A stretch of DNA of 12,712 nt. Source: Candidatus Caenarcanales bacterium. GTDB taxonomy: Bacteria > Cyanobacteriota > Vampirovibrionia > Caenarcaniphilales > Caenarcanaceae. The position numbers and the translations under genes were made by a program. Position 1 is the stretch's first letter. The number at the start of each line of letters is the position of its first letter. Positions 1 through 6,932 of the stretch are shown piece by piece. The DNA lies in NCBI GenBank assembly GCA_947489925.1, contig CANLFK010000055.1:1-12712 (forward strand), given 5' to 3'. The notes beneath the pieces were generated by a model, which saw only the letters and a list, made by a program, of their open reading frames with translations, made no database searches and was not told where the DNA came from.

Positions 1-1
1 A

Positions 2-2245
2 GTTTATGATAAAGACGATCAATTTGTAACAGCCTTACAAGGAGCGGAAGACAGGCAAGTTATACCTTTATCTCAAATTACTACTTCTTTAAGACAAGCT
101 TTATTTGCCAGTGAAGACCGTGAATTCTTTCAGCATAATGGCATTAATTTTATGGGAATCTTGAGAGCCATGCTAATTAATCTAAAGTCTGGGAAGCTTA
201 AACAAGGCGGAAGCACTATTACTCAGCAATTAGTTAAAAATATTTTTTTCTCACCCAAAGACTGGAAATCGTCTCAAAGAAAATTTAAAGAAGCTTTTTT
301 GACAATTGAAGTTGAAAAAAAATACTCAAAAGAACAAATCTTGGAAATTTATCTAAATCAAATTTACTGGGGAAAAGGTGCATATGGAGCGGAAAGAGCG
401 GCAAAAAGATATTTTAATAAAAGTGCCTCTCAATTAAATATTGCTGAATCTGCTTATTTAGTGGCTTTATTGCCTTCACCTAGCACTTTGCACAATACAA
501 AAGAGTCTTTCCTCTTGCAAAAAAACATTATTAATAATATGTCTCGTTATGGTTATATTACGGCTTTTCAAGCTAAAGAAGCCTTAAATTATCCATTAAA
601 GTTTGAATCAGCACCCGGTAATTTATCTAAATATCCATATTACATGAGTGTTGTGCTAGAAGAGTTAAGAAGCCGTTTTAGTGAAGAAGAATTAAGACAT
701 AAAGGACTTAAGGTTTATACTGCTATTGATCCAATTGCCCAAGCCAAAGGCGAAGAAATCTTGACTAATGGCATTCGTAAAGCCCCAAGTGGAATTTCGC
801 AAGGAGCTTTGGTTACTATTGATGTGCAAAGCAATGAAGTTAGGGCTATTGTCGGAGGAATAGGAGATTTTTGGAAATTTCAATGGAATAGAGCAACCAG
901 CAAACATATGATTGGATCAGCTTTTAAGCCTTTTGTTTATTTAACTGCTTTCATAAAGGGCTTATATTCAAGTAATTCAATGATTATGGACAGTCCTTAT
1001 ACTTATGAAAACGCTGAAACTGGTGAAGTTTGGAGTCCAAAAAACTTTGATTCTAGATTCTGGGGAGAAATTACAGTTCGTAAAGCTTTGGTTAATTCCC
1101 GTAATATACCAGCTATTCGAGTGGCACAGAAAACGACAATGGAATCAATTATTGAAACCGCTGAAAAAGTAGGCATAAAAGGGGTAGAACCCTATTTGTC
1201 TTCAGCTTTAGGAAGTTCGGCTATATCACCCTTAAAAGCGGCAAATGCCTATGCGGTTTTGGCTCGTGGCGGCTTATATATGGAACCAATCATTATTCGC
1301 AGAATTGTTGATCGTAGTGGTAAAAATATTGAGCAAAATAATCCTAACCCCGAGAGAGTTTTGCAAGCTGGACCTATTCATGAATTAATTGATATTTTAG
1401 TAGATGTAGTTGATCATGGAACAGCCACCCAAGCCAAAATACCTGGAATACAAGTCGCAGGAAAAACTGGTACAACTGATGGATCAAGAGATGTTTGGTT
1501 TATTGGTTTTACGCCAGACACGGTAACTGTCTTATGGGGTGGTAATGACAAGAACCGCAAATCATCTTCATCTGCGACAGGTGGAGGGGTTATGGCGGCT
1601 ATTTGGCGAGAATTTATGAAAGCTTATTATATTATTAATCCGATGACGGTTTCTTATTTTCCTAAGCCCAGCAGGCGTATAAGATTATTGATTGACCCAA
1701 TTACTGGTTTATTGGCTACTGCCGATAGTTTTAAGCCAGAATATCGTGAATTTGTGCCGGGTACAGAACCAAAAAGATATGCTCCTCCACCAACCATGGA
1801 ACAAATTGAAAATTTCACAAATGAACAAGAAGAACAAAGAAGAAACCTTGAAGAAGACTCAGGCGAAGAGGACTTAGAAAATCCTGAAGATATGATTGAA
1901 GAGCAATTAACTAATAATTCTAATTCATCTTTCCCGCAACCTAAAGAAATTAATAATAATCCAGATAATTTGCCTCCGCCGCCAATTAGGCAAAATCCAA
2001 TTATAAATCGAGAAGAAAATCAAGCAGTCATTCCGCCGTCTCCACAAACTGAAAATCAATTACCCAATAATAATGCTGCACCAGCGGATAATAGCGAAAA
2101 CAATAATTCCCCAGAGCCCCGAAGGAGATTATTTAGACGACAAAGAGAAGAGCAAAATAATCAAAATGCAGAAACAAATGGACAAAATCCAGAAGCACCT
2201 CCTCAAAGATCTCGTTGGAAAAGATTATTTTCAAGTCCATATTAA
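2..2245 (+). CDS. mrcA: Class A penicillin-binding protein (PBP1a type), 5' end outside the window
   Basis: Bifunctional murein synthase: a GT51 glycosyltransferase polymerises lipid II and a transpeptidase cross-links the stems at the outer face of the cytoplasmic membrane. The frame is open to the window edge and the residues before the ATG at 152 are plainly part of the enzyme (SEDREFFQHNG, catalytic Glu at 113-115), so 152 is not the start and the membrane anchor lies to the left. Seen next: QGGSTITQQ (from 203), RKFKEA and EIYLNQIYWG of the glycosyltransferase. The transpeptidase follows with SAFK (nucleophile Ser at 917-919), SRN (1097-1105) and KTGT (1463-1474). From about 1790 the protein ends in a roughly 150-residue Glu/Asn/Pro/Gln-rich tail closing with Arg-rich patches (RRRLFRRQ), probably disordered. 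All catalytic motifs are intact. It is followed directly by a phosphopantetheinyl transferase and thyX, likely one transcript. Confidence 0.95.
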   Translation, partial: VYDKDDQFVTALQGAEDRQVIPLSQITTSLRQALFASEDREFFQHNGINFMGILRAMLINLKSGKLKQGGSTITQQLVKNIFFSPKDWKSSQRKFKEAFLTIEVEKKYSKEQILEIYLNQIYWGKGAYGAERAAKRYFNKSASQLNIAESAYLVALLPSPSTLHNTKESFLLQKNIINNMSRYGYITAFQAKEALNYPLKFESAPGNLSKYPYYMSVVLEELRSRFSEEELRHKGLKVYTAIDPIAQAKGEEILTNGIRKAPSGISQGALVTIDVQSNEVRAIVGGIGDFWKFQWNRATSKHMIGSAFKPFVYLTAFIKGLYSSNSMIMDSPYTYENAETGEVWSPKNFDSRFWGEITVRKALVNSRNIPAIRVAQKTTMESIIETAEKVGIKGVEPYLSSALGSSAISPLKAANAYAVLARGGLYMEPIIIRRIVDRSGKNIEQNNPNPERVLQAGPIHELIDILVDVVDHGTATQAKIPGIQVAGKTGTTDGSRDVWFIGFTPDTVTVLWGGNDKNRKSSSSATGGGVMAAIWREFMKAYYIINPMTVSYFPKPSRRIRLLIDPITGLLATADSFKPEYREFVPGTEPKRYAPPPTMEQIENFTNEQEEQRRNLEEDSGEEDLENPEDMIEEQLTNNSNSSFPQPKEINNNPDNLPPPPIRQNPIINREENQAVIPPSPQTENQLPNNNAAPADNSENNNSPEPRRRLFRRQREEQNNQNAETNGQNPEAPPQRSRWKRLFSSPY

Positions 2246-2246
2246 A

Positions 2247-2867
2247 TTGAGAGATTATTTTCGGGAAAGACTAAATTTACCTTTTGAAGTGTATTTTACA
2301 GATACTTTATGCCTTGAAAGTTTATTAAGTGAAAATGAAAAGGAAATTTTGGCTAATTTTAATTCACAAACAAGAAAACAAAGTTGGCTTTTAGGGCGGG
2401 AAGCAATTAAACAAGTAGTAAAAAATATATCTAATGATTTTGATAATTCAAGTTTAAGCTTTGATACAGCCCAAATAAAATTTCCTTGTAATTGGCTTTC
2501 GCTTTCTCATTCAGCTAATTTAGCTATTGCAATAGCTTTGCCCCAAACAATTAAACTTAAAGGATTAGGACTAGACTTACAATTAAACAAATTTCCTAAA
2601 GCTGGCTCTGAAAAGTTTTTTGTTAAGCCTTCCGAAAAAGAAATATTAAATAATTTACCTAAAAAAGACCCAGCAAAAAACCGCTGCCTTTTCTGGACAA
2701 TTAAAGAAGCTTGTTATAAAGCTAATCCTGAAAATCAAAATACTTTTTTGTCTGAATATGAAATTACAAACTTTGATTTAGGTCTGGCAAAAAAAGGAAT
2801 TCATCAATTTAAATTTGCAAGCCTAGCTTTACCTAATGGATTTTTATCAGTGGCTATTTGTCCTTAA
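2247..2867 (+). CDS. Sfp-type 4'-phosphopantetheinyl transferase
   Basis: Transfers the phosphopantetheine arm of CoA to a serine of acyl or peptidyl carrier proteins, in the cytoplasm. From the proposed start the protein has 206 residues, within the usual Sfp/HetI range. Visible signatures are WLLGREA (47-53), SLSHS (85-89, the CoA-side His motif), GLGLDLQ (106-112, metal-binding Asp110) and WTIKEACYKA (150-159, Glu154). Many Sfp-type enzymes have D-x-E at the second site; here it is D-L-Q. The frame is open from an ATG at 2073, but that would overlap the PBP tail by 173 nt and add a Lys/Gln-rich leader unlike the family. TTG at 2247, one base after the PBP stop, gives a family-like N-terminus and suggests translational coupling. 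No clear Shine-Dalgarno precedes it; ATG 2166, ATG 2178 or GTG 2289 remain possible. The carrier protein served is not in the window. Confidence 0.85.
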   Translation: MRDYFRERLNLPFEVYFTDTLCLESLLSENEKEILANFNSQTRKQSWLLGREAIKQVVKNISNDFDNSSLSFDTAQIKFPCNWLSLSHSANLAIAIALPQTIKLKGLGLDLQLNKFPKAGSEKFFVKPSEKEILNNLPKKDPAKNRCLFWTIKEACYKANPENQNTFLSEYEITNFDLGLAKKGIHQFKFASLALPNGFLSVAICP

Positions 2868-2902
2868 AAATTATAAAATATTTGAATTATTAGTATTAAA
2901 AA

Positions 2903-3571
2903 ATGACAAATAAAATATATTACCCATTAAATGACAATACTGGTTCTGTCCAGCTAATTCAATCAGTTGGAGATGATACTGGTATTGTAAATAGTGCCCG
3001 TGTGAGCTTTGGCAAAAGAATAGATAGTATTGAAGACAAAGACAAAAAATTAATTAAATACCTTTTAGAGCATGAACACGGTACTCCTTTTGAGCATAAT
3101 AGTTTATCGTTTTTAATTAAAGCTCCTTTATTTGTAGTACAACAGCATTTAAGGCATAGAATAAGCTCATTCAATCAAATATCAGCCAGATATGTAGAAA
3201 TAAAAGAAGAATTTTATATACCGCAAAACTTTAGAAAACAAAGTACAAATAATAGACAGGCAAGTATTGAAGGCAATGATTTAGAGAATGAAAAAGCTAA
3301 TTTGATTTATACCGAAAGTTTAAAAGTAGCTTATTCAAAATATCAAGAATTATTAAGCTTAGGAGTTGCCAGAGAACAAGCTAGAGGCTTATTGCCACAT
3401 TGTACTTATAGCGAGTATTACTGGACTTGCAATTTAAGAAGTTTATTACATTTTATTAAGCTTAGAGACCATGCAAACGCTCAATGGGAAATTCAGCAAT
3501 ATGCCAAAGCCATGAAAGAAATAGCTAAAGAAATATTCCCAGAAACTTTTAAAATAATAGACAATAACTGA
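2903..3571 (+). CDS. thyX: Flavin-dependent thymidylate synthase ThyX
   Basis: Makes dTMP from dUMP using methylene-tetrahydrofolate, with FAD and NADPH as reductants, and replaces ThyA in many bacteria. The 222-residue protein is normal family length. The ThyX signature RHRxxSxNxxSxRY is at residues 84-97 (RHRISSFNQISARY), with Gln where Glu is commonest in the N-E-x-S part. ARGLLP (160-165) and the C-terminal RSLLHFIKLRDHANAQWEIQ region, which binds nucleotide and completes the active site, are both present. It begins 35 nt after the phosphopantetheinyl transferase, on the same strand and with no terminator between, so co-transcription is likely. The ATG at 2903 has only an A-rich leader (no good Shine-Dalgarno). 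The 3' end faces the gene at 3579-4751 with a 7-nt gap. No folate genes are visible nearby. Confidence 0.97.
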   Translation: MTNKIYYPLNDNTGSVQLIQSVGDDTGIVNSARVSFGKRIDSIEDKDKKLIKYLLEHEHGTPFEHNSLSFLIKAPLFVVQQHLRHRISSFNQISARYVEIKEEFYIPQNFRKQSTNNRQASIEGNDLENEKANLIYTESLKVAYSKYQELLSLGVAREQARGLLPHCTYSEYYWTCNLRSLLHFIKLRDHANAQWEIQQYAKAMKEIAKEIFPETFKIIDNN

Positions 3572-3578
3572 AATAAAA

Positions 3579-4751
3579 TTAAATTTGAATAGCTTTAAAA
3601 TAAAAATTACCAGATATATCTTTTTGGGCTGCAAAAGTAATTTGTCTATTAGTGCCAAGCAAATAATCCAATTTTTTGTTTAACTCGGCTAAAGCCAAAA
3701 GAGAAGTATTAGAATTATTCATTTCGGGTAAATTTCCGTAGCCATTATTTGATTTAATCCAGCTTAAATTTTTATTCAAGTTTTCCATAATTGTCTGGGG
3801 GGGGGAATTAGTAATTAACCTTAAACTATTACTTTTTTGCTCTGGTGAAAGTTTATTAAAATCAATTTTATTTTGAGCCGAAAAATCATATAAAAAATCT
3901 TCCATTAATTGATCAACAGACAAAGTTGCTTCCTGAAAAGGCTTGGTTGCTACATAAGAGGTATTCTGTTTATTTTCCTTAATGCGGGCGGCTATTTCTT
4001 GCAATTCATTAGACAAAGCTGACAAAATATTTCTTTTATTTGGATTATTGTGATCGTAGTCTACATAGTTTGGATCAATGGTAATAACATTAACTTTTTG
4101 ACCAGTTTTATCAGTCAGACTTATATTACTAGCGGCAAAATTAACTCCATAATTAGAGACCATAATTTTAATTTTCTCGCCAGAAGCCTCTAATTCTTTA
4201 AATAAATCAGCAAACATTGGCATTTTAGACATATCATTTAATTCCTGATAAGCATTATCTTCATTGCTTGATGGCTGATTAATATTTCGTAAAAATTCTA
4301 TATTTGGAGCAGTATTTAACTTTGTCTCTTTGTAAAATCCCGAATTCAATAATTCAGTAGCGGCTGACTGTTCACGCAAAGTAATTAAATTTTCATTATT
4401 ATCAAGTCTTGCAATTTTGGCATAAGCATCTCCAACCGATATTTGAGTCGGATCAAAAGGCAAATAAGAAAAATTATAGGTCGGTTTGACTGGCGGTGCA
4501 GGCGGTATTGTTGATGTTGTTGGCGGTGTTGCTGGTTTTGTTTGTGGTTTTGGCGGTGTTGGTGGCTGACTTGGTTTTACTGGAGCTTTCTGATAAAGTT
4601 CATTTAATTTTGCAAAAATCGATGTTTTATCAATATTAGAAGTTGTATTAGTTGTTGGTGGAATAGTTTCTTTCTTTTTATTTTGTTCAATTAAACTTTT
4701 AACCAGTAAAGCTAAAGTGCTATTGTTTTTATTAATGGCTGTAATAAACAA
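3579..4751 (-). CDS. Hypothetical protein with Pro/Thr-rich linker and a poly-C tract
   Basis: I do not recognise this 390-residue protein. Its start is TTG (4749-4751), supported by AAGGGA 8 nt upstream. Residues 1-50 are Asn/Thr/Ser/Lys-rich with no signal peptide. Residues 55-92 are a Pro/Lys/Thr linker of KPxTPP-like words, and residues 95-390 look globular. Residues 220-295 contain ITIDPNYVDYD, then SALSNELQEIAAR (244-256), then VDQLMEDFLYDFSAQ (279-293). That order faintly resembles a zincin fold (substrate strand, HExxH helix, downstream acidic helix), but no HExxH is present, so at best it is a degenerate relative. A run of nine C in its coding strand encodes Ser-Pro-Pro (316-318). 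It converges on thyX with 7 nt between and faces away from the ORF at 5076. A surface or secreted role is possible but unsupported. Confidence 0.75.
   Translation of the reverse strand: MFITAINKNNSTLALLVKSLIEQNKKKETIPPTTNTTSNIDKTSIFAKLNELYQKAPVKPSQPPTPPKPQTKPATPPTTSTIPPAPPVKPTYNFSYLPFDPTQISVGDAYAKIARLDNNENLITLREQSAATELLNSGFYKETKLNTAPNIEFLRNINQPSSNEDNAYQELNDMSKMPMFADLFKELEASGEKIKIMVSNYGVNFAASNISLTDKTGQKVNVITIDPNYVDYDHNNPNKRNILSALSNELQEIAARIKENKQNTSYVATKPFQEATLSVDQLMEDFLYDFSAQNKIDFNKLSPEQKSNSLRLITNSPPQTIMENLNKNLSWIKSNNGYGNLPEMNNSNTSLLALAELNKKLDYLLGTNRQITFAAQKDISGNFYFKAIQI
3797..3805. repeat. G9 homopolymer (C9 in the coding strand) inside the hypothetical gene
   Basis: Nine consecutive G on the plus strand, read as aat-tcc-ccc-ccc-cag in the minus-strand gene. 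The next longest G or C runs I found in the window are five bases. Removing one C changes the frame to end at a TGA after ...WKT. Adding one ends it at a TAA after ...GKLE. Either way the protein stops near residue 325-328 and loses about 63 residues. Such tracts inside genes are classic slipped-strand phase-variation sites; whether this one varies is inference. Confidence 0.9.
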
Positions 4752-4759
4752 TTTAGTTA

Positions 4760-4765
4760 TCCCTT
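4760..4765 (-). promoter_or_regulatory. Ribosome binding site fixing the TTG start of the hypothetical gene
   Basis: AAGGGA on the minus strand, with 8 nt to the TTG at 4749-4751. It is one of few recognisable Shine-Dalgarno sequences in the window and is the reason for accepting the non-ATG start. Confidence 0.6.
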
Positions 4766-4952
4766 AGTTTTTAGAGTATTTAGTCTATACTTCCCAATTT
4801 GTCTGTTAATGGGCTTTAATTCAGGGTAAACTTTATTGCTTTAAGTCAATTTCTTTCTTCTAATAATATTTATTTTTTAACAAAAGGAAAATTGCGGATT
4901 ATCTGAAATTAAATTTTTCTCATTTTTCTTGTTTTTAAAGGCTTTGGACATA

Positions 4953-4981
4953 TTGACTTAATCATTTTTAAGATTTAAGAT
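4953..4981 (+). promoter_or_regulatory. Possible sigma-70-type promoter for the small ORF
   Basis: TTGACT (4953-4958), 17-nt spacer, then TAAGAT (4976-4981). The -35 matches 5 of 6 and the -10 matches 4 of 6 consensus bases with ideal spacing. Transcription would start near 4988, giving a leader of about 88 nt. In such AT-rich DNA chance matches are common. Confidence 0.3.
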
Positions 4982-5075
4982 TAGAATTATATTATGAGAA
5001 AAATTTACAAAACTATCTATTTTAATTCTTTTTTTTAATTTTTGCTTTCCTTTTACTTAATTTTTTATTTTTATC

Positions 5076-5408
5076 ATGTTCATATCATCAGTACCACCAG
5101 TATTACGGAGTTTTAGAAGTACAAACAATAATACAAAAACAGCTCTCTCAGCACCTTTAAGTGTTTTACCAATTCCTCCGAAAGGACAAGCACCAAATTA
5201 TTCAACTTCTTCAAGTATGGCAGTTTACAGCAACAATAATTCTTCTGATAATTCCGATGAGAATCGACCTGATTCAACTGGTGGAACAAATACTGGTACT
5301 GGAAATTCGACTGATGGAGATATAAGAACAAGCGAAGAGGTTAAGAAGAAAAAAAAAGATAAAGATAGTTCTGAACAGAGTAATAATGTTCGAAACGATG
5401 CAGTTTGA
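5076..5408 (+). CDS. Small low-complexity hypothetical protein
   Basis: A 110-residue ORF that I do not recognise. Residues 1-45 contain several prolines and Ser/Thr/Asn (MFISSVPPVLRSF at the start). Residues 46-82 are Ser/Asn/Asp/Gly/Thr-rich, and residues 85-105 are highly charged with a run of five Lys. There is no signal peptide, no membrane segment and no predicted fold, so it is probably disordered. No Shine-Dalgarno is visible before the ATG. The opposite strand only has ORFs of Tyr/Leu/Phe-rich nonsense, so the plus strand is the better coding choice. It lies upstream of the NlpC/P60 gene with a 163-nt spacer. A Ser/Thr/Asn-rich N-terminus is compatible with type III-type export, but that is weak evidence. 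It could also be a fortuitous ORF. Confidence 0.45.
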   Translation: MFISSVPPVLRSFRSTNNNTKTALSAPLSVLPIPPKGQAPNYSTSSSMAVYSNNNSSDNSDENRPDSTGGTNTGTGNSTDGDIRTSEEVKKKKKDKDSSEQSNNVRNDAV

Positions 5409-5559
5409 ACAAAAATACTTGCTTAAAAACTTAAGAAAAAGTAAACTTATATCCAACTAATATTTTGTTTTATAGAAAATTTCATAATAAATAGTTAATA
5501 ACCTAAAACTCTTGGGTATTCTATATAAACTGATATTAAACTTTATCGACTAAAGTGTT

Positions 5560-5565
5560 TATACT
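5560..5565 (+). promoter_or_regulatory. Possible -10 element for the NlpC/P60 gene
   Basis: TATACT, one base off consensus. The sequence 17-18 nt upstream (TTAAAC) is a poor -35. Transcription would begin around 5572, just before the ATG at 5587 and too late for the in-frame GTG at 5572, which supports the ATG as start. Confidence 0.3.
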
Positions 5566-5586
5566 TTCAAAGTGAGTATACATTAT

Positions 5587-6462
5587 ATGAATTGGAAAAT
5601 AATAATAACGGCTTATTTAATTCTGAGTTTTTCCATTCAATATTCACCCAAAGTTTCTGCTGAAACGACAGTTAAATGTCATAATGCTACTGAATGCCTT
5701 ACCTTGCTGGATAAAACAGCTAAAAGCTTTGTTGGTTCTCGTTATTCATATGGTAGTGCTGGTTCTAATGGTGGATTTGATTGTTCTGGATTAATGTTGA
5801 AAACCTTTAATAAATTATTAGGAAATATATCTTTGCCCCGTCGCAGTCAAGATATGTACAATTCCCTAAAACAAAGCATAAGTCTGAATGAAGCTAAAAC
5901 TGGTGATTTAGTTTTTTTTAATACTGGTAGTGGAGTTAGTCATGTTGCTATGTATTGGGGCAAGGACAAAAATGGAAATCATATAATGTATCATTCAAGC
6001 TCATCGAAAGGAGTTGAGTTTCATAAATTAAATGGTGATAAATATTGGATGTCCCGCTTGGTTGGAGTAAAAAGAATTCCTTTAATTTCATCACTTTTGA
6101 CAGGGGTTTCAACTGGAAAAGACTTAGGACAATCAATAAATCCTTACAAACAAGAAGCTTCCGCAACTAATAATAAAAAAGCAAGCCCAAAAGTTATTGC
6201 CAACAATAATAAGACAAGTACTGGTAAAAATCTAAAAGAGAAATTAGATAAAAAAATAATAAATACTTATATTGAAGAAGAAGCTTATTTTGCATATGAG
6301 AATGACTTGTATTATGAAGATTTCAATAATTCTATAGATCAAGATTCTTATTCGATAGTGGAAGATGACACAGAATATTCATTTGAAAATGAGGGATTTG
6401 ACTATGCTACTGCCAATGCCACGAACGATCAATATGAAGATTCTGAATTGTCTTATAAGTAA
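5587..6462 (+). CDS. Secreted NlpC/P60 peptidoglycan endopeptidase
   Basis: Cysteine peptidase of the NlpC/P60 family, which cuts bonds within the peptidoglycan stem peptide outside the cytoplasmic membrane. From ATG 5587 it has 291 residues. Residues 1-25 form a signal peptide (Lys4, hydrophobic core, likely cleavage after VSA). The catalytic domain spans about 40-165: FDCSGL (nucleophile Cys66), GVSHVAMYWG (His119) and IMYHSS (His136), with the family GDLVFF strand just before His119. Residues 170-235 are a Lys/Asn/Ser linker. The last 60 or so residues are strongly acidic with about ten Tyr, a tail I do not know from standard family members. Frame GTG at 5572 would add five residues, but AAAGTGAG lies about 10 nt before the ATG, so the ATG is preferred. 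It ends 15 nt before the degraded MNT/HEPN array, transcribed towards it. Confidence 0.92.
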   Translation: MNWKIIITAYLILSFSIQYSPKVSAETTVKCHNATECLTLLDKTAKSFVGSRYSYGSAGSNGGFDCSGLMLKTFNKLLGNISLPRRSQDMYNSLKQSISLNEAKTGDLVFFNTGSGVSHVAMYWGKDKNGNHIMYHSSSSKGVEFHKLNGDKYWMSRLVGVKRIPLISSLLTGVSTGKDLGQSINPYKQEASATNNKKASPKVIANNNKTSTGKNLKEKLDKKIINTYIEEEAYFAYENDLYYEDFNNSIDQDSYSIVEDDTEYSFENEGFDYATANATNDQYEDSELSYK

Positions 6463-6524
6463 AAAATAACAGCTTCTTTTAAAGCTTCGATAATTTGATT
6501 TTTTATTTCATCTGGTAATTTCAG
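6453..6524 (-). pseudogene. Stub of a third MNT nucleotidyltransferase gene
   Basis: After the stop of the broken HEPN copy, the sequence continues as the 5' end of an MNT gene: KLPDEIKNQIIEALK, identical to residues 2-16 of the intact neighbour at 6929-7261. The start codon has changed from ATG to CTG. After the LK the homology stops (near 6477) and the frame closes eight codons later at a TAA inside the last codons of the NlpC/P60 gene. The nucleotidyltransferase motif is lost. It marks the left edge of the array, where a deletion or insertion joined it to the NlpC gene. Confidence 0.75.
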
Positions 6525-6661
6525 GGTTTTATATTACTATTTTGTTCTAATATTTTTTCCACTTGTTCGTAAATACTTAAAGCAAAATTATAAAATTCTT
6601 TAGCTTCTTCTACCGAAGGTTTACCATCTGGCAATAAACCAAATTCTACGGGATAACGAGA
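6477..6661. repeat. Array repeat C (truncated on the MNT side)
   Basis: Copy of the HEPN-3'/MNT-5' junction segment. It matches repeat B (offset 737) with roughly ten mismatches over 185 bp. The MNT part is cut off at 6477, near the end of the NlpC/P60 gene. The match ends at ...GGATAACGAGA on the HEPN side. Confidence 0.85.
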
Positions 6662-6932
6662 AGTAATATACAAAGAATCTAATAATTTTAATATATCCAA
6701 GCTTATATCTATTTGAATAAACTGTTTAACTAAACTGTACAACTTAATTAAACTATGAATTCTTGGAATATCTTGTTTTTGTTCTTGTAAAACTCACCTT
6801 AAATAACTTTTCAATTGCTTGCTGACAATGAAATGAAACAATTCCTGTAAGTAAATCATTGCCCAAAAGCTCTTTTGCAGTTATTAAGTCATCGTTTATA
6901 TATACAAGCCATTGCTTTGTCATTTCATTCAT
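6521..6932 (-). pseudogene. HEPN-domain protein, frameshifted second copy
   Basis: The start ATG (6930-6932) overlaps the stop of the upstream MNT gene as ATGA. Frame one reads MNEMTKQWL through CQQAIEKLFKVS and then ends early at TAG. The rest of the HEPN protein (LQEQKQDIPRIHSLIKLYSL ... SRYPVEFGLLPDG ... NSNIKP) continues in another frame to 6521. Dropping one base from the A4 run at 6789-6792 (TTTT in the coding strand) restores a continuous protein that aligns without gaps to HEPN copy 1 around the lesion. The C-terminal 45 residues differ from copy 1 at only two positions, while the N-terminal part is very different. A sequencing or assembly error cannot be excluded; otherwise the gene is dead or phase-switched. 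Confidence 0.85.

Larger units (their letters stand above)
4752..5075. other. Divergent intergenic region
   Basis: About 324 nt of very AT-rich sequence between two genes transcribed away from each other. It must hold promoters for both. I see no ORF, RNA gene or strong hairpin in it beyond the Shine-Dalgarno near 4760 and the promoter-like pair listed at 4953. Confidence 0.6.

Noticed and set aside
152..154. ATG at 152 as the start of the penicillin-binding protein
   Set aside because: The upstream codons to the window edge encode the catalytic SEDREFF motif of the glycosyltransferase, so the gene begins outside the window.
5427..5443. Small inverted repeat CTTAA/TTAAG after the small ORF
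   Set aside because: A five-pair A/T stem followed by A-rich sequence is not a terminator.
5572..5574. GTG as start of the NlpC/P60 gene
   Set aside because: The ATG five codons later has a Shine-Dalgarno-like AAAGTGAG in front and gives a more typical signal peptide.
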